Assembly (NCBI RefSeq): GCF_024757985.1
Contig: NZ_CP103289.1
Coordinates: 3,224,001 to 3,288,000, forward strand
DNA from: Cellulomonas sp. NS3
GTDB lineage: Bacteria; Actinomycetota; Actinomycetes; Actinomycetales; Cellulomonadaceae
DNA length: 64,000 bases
Direction: 5' to 3'
In this document: positions 16,221 to 24,500 of the stretch, in pieces
Position numbering within the stretch: the first letter of the stretch is position 1
Layout: each line of letters opens with the position of its first letter
The notes under the pieces: generated by a model
Told to the model about the DNA's origin: nothing
Seen by the model: the letters and a program-made list of their open reading frames with translations, nothing else
Databases searched by the model: none
Translations under genes and position numbers: made by a program

Positions 16221-17548
16221 CAACGACCAGCACGGCACTGCTCACCGACCACTACGAGCTCACCATGCTGCGCGCCGCGCTGGCCGACGGCACCGCGCAC
16301 CACCGCGCAGTCTTCGAGGTCTTCGCCCGGTCCCTGGCCGCCGGCCGCCGCTACGGCGTCGTCGCCGGGCTCGGCCGCGTCGTCGAGGCCGTCGAGGCCT
16401 TCCGGTTCACGCCCGAGCACGTCGCGTGGCTGCGCGAGGCGGGCATCGCCGACGACGCGACCGCCGCCTACCTCGCGCGGTACCGCTTCACGGGCAGCAT
16501 CGACGCATACCGCGAGGGCGAGCTCTACTTCCCGCACTCCCCCGTGCTGACCGTGACCGGCACGTTCGCGGAGTGCGTGCTGCTCGAGACGGTCGTGCTG
16601 TCGATCCTCAACAGCGACTCGGCCGTCGCCTCCGCCGCGGCGCGCATGGTCAGCGCCGCGAACGGCCGCGTGCTCCTCGAGATGGGCAGCCGCCGGACCG
16701 GCGAGCACGCCGCGGTCGCCGCCGCCCGCGCGGCGTACGTCGCCGGCTTCGACGCCACGAGCAACCTCGAGGCCGGCTTCCGGTACGGGATCCCGACGCG
16801 CGGCACCGCGGCGCACGCCTTCACCCTCGCCCACGCCAACGAGCCGGCCGCCTTCGGCTCGCAGGTCCGCGCGCTCGGCGCCGGCACCACGCTGCTCGTC
16901 GACACGTACGACACGCGCGAGGGCGTCGAGCACGCGGTCGCCGCCGCCGGCCCGGACCTGGGCGCCGTCCGCATCGACTCCGGCGACCTGGCCGCCGAGG
17001 CCCGCGCCGCCCGGGCGCAGCTCGACGCGCTCGGCGCGAGCACGACCCGCATCGCCGTGACCGGCGACCTCGACGAGCACGGCATCGCCGCCCTGGCCGA
17101 CGCCCCGGTCGACGTCTACGGCGCCGGCACCCGGCTCGTCACCGGCTCCGGCCACCCGACGTGCGGGATGGTCTACAAGCTCGTCTCGATCGCCGACCGC
17201 CCCGGCGCCGACGCGCCGATGCGCGCCGTGGCGAAGCGGTCCGCGGGCAAGGCCAGCGCCGGCGGTCGCAAGGTCGCCTACCGCGGCCTCGACCACGCCG
17301 GGTACGCGTCGCGCGAGAACGTCGTGGTCCGCCACCTGCCGGACGCCCCCGAGGCCGGCCTCGGGCGGGCGCTGCAGGTCCCGGTCGTGCGCGGCGGGAA
17401 CGTCGTGCACCACCCGTCGCTCGCGGAGATCCGCGCGCACCACCGCGGCGCGAAGGCCGAGCTCATGCCCCTCGACCTCGACCTGGCCCCCGGCACCCCG
17501 CGCCTGGCCGCCGACCCGACCGCCCTCACCCCCACGACAGGAGCCTGA
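16214..17548 (+). CDS. pncB: Nicotinate phosphoribosyltransferase
   Basis: 444 residues from the ATG at 16214 (447 if the ATG at 16205 is used). It makes nicotinate mononucleotide from nicotinate and PRPP in the Preiss-Handler NAD salvage route. Family marks: TDHYELTMLRAALADG at the N-terminus, EMGSRRTGEHAAVAAARAAY with the catalytic His region, FDATSNLEAG, LVDTYDTREGVEHA, VRIDSGDLAAEARAAR and YGAGTRLVTGSGHPTCGMVYKLV. The 16214 start is preferred because CATTAT ends seven bases before it (leaderless). First gene of pncB-pncA-nrtR-nadE, with three bases to pncA. Confidence 0.95.
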   Translation: MTTTTSTALLTDHYELTMLRAALADGTAHHRAVFEVFARSLAAGRRYGVVAGLGRVVEAVEAFRFTPEHVAWLREAGIADDATAAYLARYRFTGSIDAYREGELYFPHSPVLTVTGTFAECVLLETVVLSILNSDSAVASAAARMVSAANGRVLLEMGSRRTGEHAAVAAARAAYVAGFDATSNLEAGFRYGIPTRGTAAHAFTLAHANEPAAFGSQVRALGAGTTLLVDTYDTREGVEHAVAAAGPDLGAVRIDSGDLAAEARAARAQLDALGASTTRIAVTGDLDEHGIAALADAPVDVYGAGTRLVTGSGHPTCGMVYKLVSIADRPGADAPMRAVAKRSAGKASAGGRKVAYRGLDHAGYASRENVVVRHLPDAPEAGLGRALQVPVVRGGNVVHHPSLAEIRAHHRGAKAELMPLDLDLAPGTPRLAADPTALTPTTGA

Positions 17549-17551
17549 CCG

Positions 17552-18178
17552 ATGACGACCCCCACCCCCACCCTCGCCCTCGTCGTCGTCGACGTGGAGG
17601 TGTGCTTCGCCGAGGGCGGCACGCTGCCCGTCGCCGGTGGCGCCGCCGTCGCCGCCGCGGTCACCGCCCACCTGGACGCGCACCCGCAGCGGTACGCGCG
17701 CGTCGTCGCCTCGCGCGACTGGCACGACCCGCTGCCCGGCACGAACGACGGCCACTTCGCGAGCCCCGGCACCGAGCCCGACTTCGTCCGCACCTGGCCC
17801 GAGCACGGCGTCGCCGGCACCCCGGACGCCGAGTACCACCCGGCCCTGCGCCTGCCCGCCGGGACCGTGCACGTCGTCAAGGGCATGGGCCGGGCGGACT
17901 ACTCCGCGTTCGACGGCGTGCAGCTCGACACGCTCGGGACCGCCGCTCCGCTGGGCGTGCTGGACGCGCTGGACGGGGTCGACGTCGTCGAGGTCGTCGG
18001 CATCGCGACCGACCACTGCGTGCGGGCGACCGCGCTGGCCGCCGCGGCGGCGGGCTTCGGGGTCCGCGTCCTGACGGACCTGACGGCCGGCGTGGCCGTG
18101 CCGACCACGATCGCGGCGCTCACCGAGCTCGCGCAGGCGGGCGTCGAGCTCACGACCTCCGCGGCGGTGACGTCGTGA
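17552..18178 (+). CDS. pncA: Nicotinamidase (isochorismatase fold)
   Basis: 208 residues. It hydrolyses nicotinamide to nicotinate, feeding PncB. The N-terminal LALVVVDVEVCFAEGGTLPV carries the catalytic Asp of the Asp-Lys-Cys triad; VASRDWHDPLPGTNDGHF provides metal-binding Asp/His; VHVVKGMGRADYSAF has the Lys; and VVGIATDHCVRATALAAAAAG the nucleophilic Cys with the usual cis-peptide neighbourhood. The usual Gln-Asn-Asp-Phe after the first Asp is replaced by Glu-Val-Cys-Phe, seen in some actinobacterial members. Next in the operon is nrtR after 100 bases. Confidence 0.92.
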   Translation: MTTPTPTLALVVVDVEVCFAEGGTLPVAGGAAVAAAVTAHLDAHPQRYARVVASRDWHDPLPGTNDGHFASPGTEPDFVRTWPEHGVAGTPDAEYHPALRLPAGTVHVVKGMGRADYSAFDGVQLDTLGTAAPLGVLDALDGVDVVEVVGIATDHCVRATALAAAAAGFGVRVLTDLTAGVAVPTTIAALTELAQAGVELTTSAAVTS

Positions 18179-18278
18179 GCCCCGGCGCCCGCGCCGCCGG
18201 CCCGGCGCAGGCCGGCGACACACCGGGCCCGACGGCGGCCACGCCGCGAGCCACCACCCCGGACGCGAAGGACGCACG

Positions 18279-19103
18279 ATGAGCCACGACCGCACGCCCG
18301 CCGCGCAGGCCCCCGAGGGCTACGACCCGGGCGAGTACCCGGTGTTCTTCGTGACGGTCGACACCGCGATCTTCACCGTGCGCGACGGCGCTCTCAAGGT
18401 CCTGCTCGTGCAGCGCCAGGACGACCCGTACGCCGGCTGCTGGGCGCTGCCCGGCGGGTTCAAGAACCCCGACGAGACGCTCGACGAGGCCGCGTGGCGC
18501 GAGCTCGCCGAGGAGACCGGGGTGACCACGAGCGGGTGGCACCTCGAGCAGCTCGGCTCGTTCGGCGACCCCCGGCGCGACCCCCGCGGCAACATCGTCA
18601 CGGTCGCGTACGTCGCGTTCGCCCCGGGCCTGCCCGACCCGGTCGCCGGGTCGGACGCCCGCGACGCGCGCTTCTGGGACGTCGACGACCTCGACCTGCC
18701 GAGCCTGCAGGGCGGCAACCACGACCGCGGCCTCGAGGACGCCCCCGAGCTCGCGTTCGACCACACCGTCATCGCCGCCCGAGCCGTCGACCGCGTCGCG
18801 GCCAAGCTCGAGTACACGACCCTCGCGACCGCGTTCTGCCGGCCGCAGTTCACGCTCGGCGAGCTGCAGCACGTCTACGAGGCCGTGTGGGGCGTGCGCC
18901 TCGACCGGTCGAACTTCCGCCGCTGGGTCCAGCAGACGACGGGCCTCGTGCGCCCCGCCGACACCGACACCCGCCGGACGTCCGGGGGCCGCGGCCGCCC
19001 CGCCGCGCTGTTCGAGGCGCGCTCGGAGCTCGGCACCCTCTACCCGCCGCTGCTGCGGCCCGACGACGCCCGCGCGCTGCGCCCGGCGAAGGAGACCCGA
19101 TGA
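18279..19103 (+). CDS. nrtR: NrtR, Nudix-related transcriptional regulator of NAD metabolism
   Basis: 274 residues. The N-terminal domain is Nudix-like: YPVFFVTVDTAIFTVRDG, then LPGGFKNPDETLDEAAWREL and AEETGV (about 50-77), which keeps a near-complete Nudix box, so residual hydrolase activity is possible. The C-terminal winged HTH covers about 165-240 (FTLGELQHVYEAVWGVRLDR, SNFRRWVQQTTGLV, GRGRPAALFEA). NrtR proteins repress NAD synthesis/salvage genes and release DNA on binding ADP-ribose or related NAD metabolites. Here the gene sits inside the salvage operon and two matching palindromes lie at the operon promoter. Its stop overlaps the nadE ATG (ATGA). Confidence 0.93.
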   Translation: MSHDRTPAAQAPEGYDPGEYPVFFVTVDTAIFTVRDGALKVLLVQRQDDPYAGCWALPGGFKNPDETLDEAAWRELAEETGVTTSGWHLEQLGSFGDPRRDPRGNIVTVAYVAFAPGLPDPVAGSDARDARFWDVDDLDLPSLQGGNHDRGLEDAPELAFDHTVIAARAVDRVAAKLEYTTLATAFCRPQFTLGELQHVYEAVWGVRLDRSNFRRWVQQTTGLVRPADTDTRRTSGGRGRPAALFEARSELGTLYPPLLRPDDARALRPAKETR

Positions 19104-21064
19104 CGACCCTGCGCGTCCTGCTCGCCCAGACCACGACCCGCGTCGGCGACCTGCCCGGCAACGCGGCTGCCCTCGCCGCCGCGGTCGCGGCAGCCGAGCA
19201 GGCGTGCGCGGACGTGCTCGTGACCCCGGAGATGGCTGTCACGGGGTACCCCGCCGAGGACCTGCTCGCCGAGCCGGACTTCGTGGGCGCCGCGATGGAC
19301 GCCGTGACCGACGTCGCCGCGTCCACCGGCAGGACCGTCGCGCTGCTCGGGTCGCCGTGGCACGTCGGGCGGCTGCCCGACGCCGGTGGCGCCGGCGCGC
19401 ACGGCTGGTCGACCGACGCGCTCGAACGCCCGCTGCGCAACGTCGCGGCGGTGGCGCACCGGGGGCGGGTCGTCGCCGCGCACGCCAAGTCGCTGCTCCC
19501 GACCTACTCGGTGCTCGACGACGCGCGCCACTTCGCGCCCGGCGCGCGGCGCCAGTCGCTGTACACGGTCCGCACGGCCGAGGGTCCGGTCACGTTCGGC
19601 GTGCTGGTCTGCGAGGACGTGTGGGACCCGGCGCTCGCCGTCGAGGCGGCCAGGGCCGGTGCGCAGGTGCTGCTGGTGCCGAACGCGTCGCCGTACCACG
19701 TCGGCAAGCCCGCGCTGCGGCTCGCGCGGGTCACGGCCGCGGCCCGCGCCTCCGGGGTGCCGATCGTCTACTGCAACACCGTCGGCGGGCAGGACGAGGT
19801 CGTCTTCGACGGCGGCTCGTTCGTGGTGGACGCCGACGGCGGGCTCCTCGCGCAGGCACGGTCGTTCGCGGCGGACGAGCTCGTCGTCGACGTGCCCGTG
19901 AGGCCGCGGCACGAGGTCGCCCGCGGCGCCGGTCCCGGCCGGGACGCCGGGCTCGCGTGGGGCACCGCGCGCGTCGCCGACCCGCGGACGGGCGCGTCCG
20001 ACGTCGTCGACCTCGGCGTCACGCACACGACCCGCACGCCGCTCGCGCCGCCGGTCGTGACCCCCGCCCTGGACGCCGACGCCGAGGTGTACGCCGCGAT
20101 CGTCACCGGCTTCGGGGACTACTGCCGCCGCGTCGGCCTGCCCCGGGTCGTGCTGGGCCTGTCGGGCGGGATCGACTCGGCGCTGGCCGCCGTCGTCGCC
20201 GTCGACGCGCTCGGCGCGGACGCGGTGTGGGGCGTCGGCATGCCGGGCCCGTACTCGTCGGCCGGCTCGGTGGACGACGCGCGCGAGCTCGCGGCGAACC
20301 TCGGCATCCGGTTCGACGTCGTCCCGATCTCGGATGCGTACGCCGAGCGCCACGACGCCCTGGGTCCGCTGCTGGCCGAGGCGGCCGGCGCGGGGCGCTC
20401 GCCGTCCGGGGGCGTCGACCCGGTCGCGTGGGAGAACCTGCAGGCCCGGCTGCGCGGCACGACGCTCATGACGATCGCGAACGCGACGGCCGCCCTCGTG
20501 TGCACCACGGGGAACCGGTCGGAGTCGGCCGTGGGGTACTTCACGCTCTACGGCGACAGCTGCGGGACGGCGCCGAACCCGCTCGGCGACCTGCTCAAGA
20601 CGACGGTGACGCGGCGCGACGGCAGCGTGCTGCCGGGCGTGTACGGGCTCGCGGAGTGGCGCAACGCGCAGGCCGCCGCCGCCGGGCAGGTGCCGCCGAT
20701 CCCCGCCGCGACGCTGACGAAGCCCGCGTCCGCCGAGCTCGCGCCGGACCAGCGGGACACCGACTCGCTGCCGGCGTACCCGGTGCTCGACCGGCTCCTG
20801 CTCGCGTTCCTCGAGGACCACGCGACCGCCCAGGAGCTCGCCCGGACGCTCGTGGACGAGGACGGCTGGGACGTCGGCGCGGCGGTCGCGACCGTCAACC
20901 GGGTCCTCGCGCTCGTCGACCGCAGCGAGTTCAAGCGGCGGCAGGCCCCGGTCCGCATCAAGGTCTCGCGGCTCGCGTTCGGGCGCGACCGGCGGATGCC
21001 GATGGCGAACCACTGGTCGCACGCGCGCGCCGTGGTGCCGGAGCGCGAGGCGCTGCCCGCGTGA
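19100..21064 (+). CDS. nadE: NAD+ synthase, glutamine-dependent
   Basis: 654 residues in two domains. The nitrilase-type glutaminase domain (about 1-290) has PEMAVTGYPAEDLL with the catalytic Glu, HAKSLLPTYSVLDDARHF with the Lys and FGVLVCEDVWDP with the nucleophilic Cys. The synthetase domain begins around 335 with the ATP-pyrophosphatase P-loop VVLGLSGGIDSALAAVVAVD, followed by GMPGPYSSAGSVDDA, TTGNRSESAVGYFTLYGD and the C-terminal NHWSHARAVVPE. It amidates nicotinate adenine dinucleotide to NAD+ using glutamine. GAAGGAGA precedes the ATG. With pncA and pncB it covers salvage except for the adenylyltransferase NadD, which is not in this window. Confidence 0.95.
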   Translation: MTTLRVLLAQTTTRVGDLPGNAAALAAAVAAAEQACADVLVTPEMAVTGYPAEDLLAEPDFVGAAMDAVTDVAASTGRTVALLGSPWHVGRLPDAGGAGAHGWSTDALERPLRNVAAVAHRGRVVAAHAKSLLPTYSVLDDARHFAPGARRQSLYTVRTAEGPVTFGVLVCEDVWDPALAVEAARAGAQVLLVPNASPYHVGKPALRLARVTAAARASGVPIVYCNTVGGQDEVVFDGGSFVVDADGGLLAQARSFAADELVVDVPVRPRHEVARGAGPGRDAGLAWGTARVADPRTGASDVVDLGVTHTTRTPLAPPVVTPALDADAEVYAAIVTGFGDYCRRVGLPRVVLGLSGGIDSALAAVVAVDALGADAVWGVGMPGPYSSAGSVDDARELAANLGIRFDVVPISDAYAERHDALGPLLAEAAGAGRSPSGGVDPVAWENLQARLRGTTLMTIANATAALVCTTGNRSESAVGYFTLYGDSCGTAPNPLGDLLKTTVTRRDGSVLPGVYGLAEWRNAQAAAAGQVPPIPAATLTKPASAELAPDQRDTDSLPAYPVLDRLLLAFLEDHATAQELARTLVDEDGWDVGAAVATVNRVLALVDRSEFKRRQAPVRIKVSRLAFGRDRRMPMANHWSHARAVVPEREALPA

Positions 21065-21084
21065 CGAGAGGCGCTGCCGCGCGG

Positions 21085-21131
21085 GGGCGGCGCACCGGCG
21101 GAGTGCTCGCGACTCCCGCCGGGCGCCGCCC
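21085..21131. terminator. Hairpin between convergent nadE and GH43 genes
   Basis: GGGCGGCGC and GCGCCGCCC form a 9-bp stem; inside it GGCGGAGT and ACTCCCGCC pair with one bulge. It lies between the nadE stop and the stop of the convergent GH43 gene, so it could end both transcripts. No T-tract. Confidence 0.55.
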
Positions 21132-21167
21132 GACCCCACGCCCCCGGGTGCGGTGCGGCGTCCTCCC

Positions 21168-22607
21168 TCAGCCGCGGCGCCAGAGCTGGGCGGCGTTGCC
21201 GTTGCACGTGTACTGGGAGATCCGCGCCCCGTCGGCCGTGTCCCGGGCGTAGTTGTCCAGGCACAGCCCGCTGTGCCGGTTGCGCAGGGAGAACCACCCG
21301 TTGCCCCGGTCCAGGAGCGTCCAGTCCTGCGCGGTGGCGCCGTTGCACGTCCCCAGCCGGACGTCGGAGTCGAGCGCCGTCCCGGAGCCCCAGTTCTCGA
21401 GGCACAGGTTCGCGTGCTGGTTGCGGATCCGGTAGTGACCGCCGACGTAGCTGAACTCCCACGCCTGGGCGTTCGAGCCGGTGCAGGTGTAGAGCCGCAC
21501 CTCGGAACCGGGCGCGGTTCTCCACTCCCAGTCGTCGACGCACTTGTTGCTGTGCTGGCCGCGGATGCCGGGCTTGGTCATCCCGGTCGGCAGCGGCTGG
21601 CCGAAGAAGGGGTCGCCGTTGTCACGCCAGTACAGCTGCTGGACGCGGGTGTGCCGGTTCGGGTCCTTGAGCGCGTCCGGGGTCGGGTTCGCGTAGTCGC
21701 GGGCGTGGAAGACGAGGAGGTCCGTACGGTTGTCCTCGGCGACGGTGAAGCTGCCGTGGCCCGGGCCGTACACCCCGTTCGCCGTCTGGAACACCGGCGT
21801 CGGGTGCTTGTACCAGGACGCCGGGTCGAGGAGGTTCGCGGTGTCCCAGGAGGACAGCAGCCCCAGCTTGTAGCGCGAGTCGGTCGCGGACGCCGAGTAC
21901 GCGATGTAGACGCGGCCGTTCTTCAGGAGCGGCGACGGCCCCTCGACGACGCCTGCGACGCCTTCCATCTCCCAGGCGTACGTGGGACGCGCGATCTCGG
22001 TGGCGGCCGTGGCCAGCGAGGTGGGCGAGGCCATCCTCGCGATGTACATGTGGCTGTTGTAGCTCGTGCTCGGGCTGTCCTGCGCCCAGGTGAAGTAGCG
22101 CTGGCCGCCGAGCTCGAACGAGGCGGGGTCCAGCTGGAACGACTCCCAGCCGGTCGTGAAGCGCGCGGGCGCCGACCACGAGCCGGTCAGCGGGTTCGCC
22201 GACGTCGTGCGGGTCCAGTAGAGACGCTGGTCGAAGACCGCGCTGCTCGGGGACGCCGAGAAGTACAGGTACCACGCGCCGTCGTAGAACTTCACGTCGG
22301 GCGCCCAGATCCAGCCGCTCAACGGGCCGGAGGACGGCGCCTGGTAGATCGTCGTGGGCGTCGCGGTGCCCAGCCCCGCGAGGGTCGAGGCGCGGCGGAG
22401 CTCGACCCGCTTGTAGTCCGGCACCGACGCCGTCATGTAGTAGAAGCCGTCGGTGTGCTTGTAGATCGCCGTGTCCGCACGCTGCTTCACGAGCGGGCTG
22501 GGTGGCTCGATGAACTGGGCCTGCGCCGGCGCGGCGAGAGCGCCGACCGTCAGGGCCACGGCGGCCGCGGCGAGGAGTCGCCGGCCGAGAGTGCGCCGAA
22601 GAGACAT
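21168..22607 (-). CDS. Secreted GH43 glycoside hydrolase with ricin-type (CBM13) domain
   Basis: 479 residues. A Sec signal peptide (RRTLGRRLLAAAAVALTVGALAAPAQA) precedes a five-bladed GH43-like domain (about 33-345) with QRADTAIYKHTDGFYYMTAS, WIWAPDVKFYDGAWYLYFSA and GVVEGPSPLLKNGRVYIAYS; the EGP motif supplies the acid Glu. From about 350 a ricin-B-type beta-trefoil follows with three QxW-like lobes (NAQAWEF, TAQDWTL, AAQLWRRG). It probably removes or cleaves arabinofuranosyl units from arabinan/arabinoxylan. I chose the ATG at 22607 because the signal peptide begins there. It is the second gene of a pair, 64 bases after the AbfB-bearing GH43. Confidence 0.9.
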   Translation of the reverse strand: MSLRRTLGRRLLAAAAVALTVGALAAPAQAQFIEPPSPLVKQRADTAIYKHTDGFYYMTASVPDYKRVELRRASTLAGLGTATPTTIYQAPSSGPLSGWIWAPDVKFYDGAWYLYFSASPSSAVFDQRLYWTRTTSANPLTGSWSAPARFTTGWESFQLDPASFELGGQRYFTWAQDSPSTSYNSHMYIARMASPTSLATAATEIARPTYAWEMEGVAGVVEGPSPLLKNGRVYIAYSASATDSRYKLGLLSSWDTANLLDPASWYKHPTPVFQTANGVYGPGHGSFTVAEDNRTDLLVFHARDYANPTPDALKDPNRHTRVQQLYWRDNGDPFFGQPLPTGMTKPGIRGQHSNKCVDDWEWRTAPGSEVRLYTCTGSNAQAWEFSYVGGHYRIRNQHANLCLENWGSGTALDSDVRLGTCNGATAQDWTLLDRGNGWFSLRNRHSGLCLDNYARDTADGARISQYTCNGNAAQLWRRG

Positions 22608-22671
22608 GGGTGGGCTCGCTTCCGGGTGCGGTGGGGTCGGGGGTGCCGAGGGGAGGGCGAGGGCGCGGCGG

Positions 22672-24147
22672 TCAGCGCACGACACGGAACGTCGCGTCGG
22701 CGCGGCCGACGGCGTCCGTGACCGGGTCGATGCGCAGCACGTACGACGAGTGCCGGAGGTACCGGTCGGGGACGTTGTACGAGCGGTAGGACGTCCAGGA
22801 CGACGAGGCGAGCCCCGCGACCGGCACGAAGCTGGCGTCCGCGGCGAACGTGCTCGACCCGTCGTTGCGCTCGAGCCGCACGGCGTAGGCGTAGTTCCGC
22901 AGGTAGTGGTCGGGGAAGTTCACCGACTGGAACGACACCGTCCCGTTGCCGGCCAGCCCGGGCACCACGCGCCACTGGGCGTCCTGGGCGGGCGAGACGT
23001 CGGCGTCGATGCGTGCCTGGTAGCTCGCGTGGCGCACGTAGCGGTCCGGGACGTTGTACGACTGGATCCGGCTGATCGCCGTCGTGCTCCCGCCCCACCG
23101 CGACAGGACCCGGCTCGACTCGGCCGCCGTGAGCTGCAGGATCGAGCCGTGCCGCTTCTTCGTGGCGCCCAGGCCGTAGCCGTTCACGGTCTGGAAGTTC
23201 CGCGTGCTGCCGAGGTTCGACGACCGCAGCGGCATGTACCCGCGCCCCGTGGCGTACTGGTCGAGCCACAGCCCCCACGACGTTCCGTTGTTGAACGGCA
23301 TCCACATCGGGCCCTCGACGACGGTGCCGCCTCCGGTGCCGTTGGAGATGCCCAGGTGCGACAGGTCGCCCAGGGCGGTCCAGGTCCCGAGCACCGAGTT
23401 GCTGCCCTCGATCGTGATCTGCCCCTCGGCGGACGCCCGGTAGTAGCGGTAGCCACCGACGCTGTTCGGCACCTCGACGATCTGGGTGTCGATGATGCCC
23501 TGGCTCCGGGTCGCGGGTCGGTCGATGTACACCTGAGCCGGGGTGAACGTGCGGAAGTCGCTGGTCCGCGAGTAGTAGATGCGGTGCTTCGTGACGCCGT
23601 CGCGCGCGGCGTTGGTGGCCCAGTACACGACGTAGTCGTTCGTCGCGGGGTTCCAGATGGCCTCGGGCGCCCACGCGTTGCCCGCCCCGGGGATGCTGCC
23701 GGCGACGTTCACGAGCCGCGGGGCGGACCAGTCGACGAGGTTCGACGACTCCCACACCACGAGCGACGTGCTGCCGCGGCCCGAGGCGTCACCCCACGAG
23801 GTCCCGCTCGCGATGCGCAGGTCCGTGGCGATGATCCAGTACCGGTCGCCGGCGGGCGAGCGCACGAGCGCCGGGTCCCGCACGCCGCGCGTCCCGACGG
23901 TCGAGACCAGGACGGGTGCGCCGTTGTTGAGGTCCGTCCAGGTCAGGCCGTCGGTGCTGTGCGCGAGGTGGATCTGCTCCCCGTTCGACGACTCGCCCGT
24001 GAAGTGTGCCAGGAGGTAGCCGGTGAACGGGTCGAGCGCCGCAGCTCGCTCGGCGGTGGCGACCGCCGAGGCCGCGAGCAGCGTCAACGTGGCGAGGAAG
24101 GCGGTCAGCGAAGTGGTGGGTCGACCTCGGGGTACGGCCAGTCTCAT
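22672..24147 (-). CDS. Secreted GH43-like hydrolase with AbfB (CBM42) arabinose-binding domain
   Basis: 491 residues. After a signal peptide (TSLTAFLATLTLLAASAVATAE) the GH43-like beta-propeller spans about 40-345: LLAHFTGESSNGEQIHLAHS, RDPALVRSPAGDRYWIIATD, WAPEAIWNPATNDYVVYWAT and VVEGPMWMPFNNGTSWGLWL. The C-terminal about 145 residues form a three-lobed AbfB trefoil, visible as SYNVPDRYVRHASY, SVNFPDHYLRNYAY and SYNVPDRYLRHSSY. AbfB modules bind arabinofuranose side chains, so arabinoxylan or arabinan is the likely substrate. GAGGGAG precedes the ATG. First gene of a two-gene operon; a LacI-type palindrome lies about 230 bases upstream. Confidence 0.9.
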   Translation of the reverse strand: MRLAVPRGRPTTSLTAFLATLTLLAASAVATAERAAALDPFTGYLLAHFTGESSNGEQIHLAHSTDGLTWTDLNNGAPVLVSTVGTRGVRDPALVRSPAGDRYWIIATDLRIASGTSWGDASGRGSTSLVVWESSNLVDWSAPRLVNVAGSIPGAGNAWAPEAIWNPATNDYVVYWATNAARDGVTKHRIYYSRTSDFRTFTPAQVYIDRPATRSQGIIDTQIVEVPNSVGGYRYYRASAEGQITIEGSNSVLGTWTALGDLSHLGISNGTGGGTVVEGPMWMPFNNGTSWGLWLDQYATGRGYMPLRSSNLGSTRNFQTVNGYGLGATKKRHGSILQLTAAESSRVLSRWGGSTTAISRIQSYNVPDRYVRHASYQARIDADVSPAQDAQWRVVPGLAGNGTVSFQSVNFPDHYLRNYAYAVRLERNDGSSTFAADASFVPVAGLASSSWTSYRSYNVPDRYLRHSSYVLRIDPVTDAVGRADATFRVVR

Positions 24148-24376
24148 GCGAGCACTCCCTCGTGCCTCGGACGCAGCTGCGGGCGACCGGTCCCGTCGAC
24201 CGTCACCGTCGTGCCGTCGGAGCGAGGACGTCGGTCCCGTCTTCCTCGACCGGACCGGCCGGCCGCGAGGCCACCGAGCGGAGGACCGTCCGCCTGACAC
24301 CGTCGTCAGCAGGACTCGTGGCGCTCTCCGTCGGGACCGGGGACGGCCGACACCGTCTGCTCCCTGTGCGGACCAC
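24148..24376. other. Intergenic region before the AbfB/GH43 operon
   Basis: The region between this operon and ilvD carries no convincing gene. Apart from the palindrome at 24377-24392 I see no clear -35/-10 pair and no RNA structure I can name. The operon promoter is presumably here, reading leftwards. Confidence 0.4.
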
Positions 24377-24392
24377 ATGTTAGCGGTCACAT
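24377..24392. promoter_or_regulatory. LacI-family-type operator upstream of the AbfB/GH43 operon
   Basis: ATGTTAGCGGTCACAT is a 16-base near-palindrome with ATGT/ACAT ends and a central GCGGT resembling the CG-centred operators of LacI-family sugar regulators. It lies in the ilvD-GH43 intergenic gap. No LacI-family gene is present in the window, so the regulator would be encoded elsewhere. Confidence 0.45.
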
Positions 24393-24500
24393 CGACGCAG
24401 CGGCAGGGTTTCCGGACGACGGACGTGCGGCCGGACGACGACGCGACGGAGCCCCGGACCGCTCGATCCGGGGCCCCGTCGTGTCACGCCGGCGTGCCGC

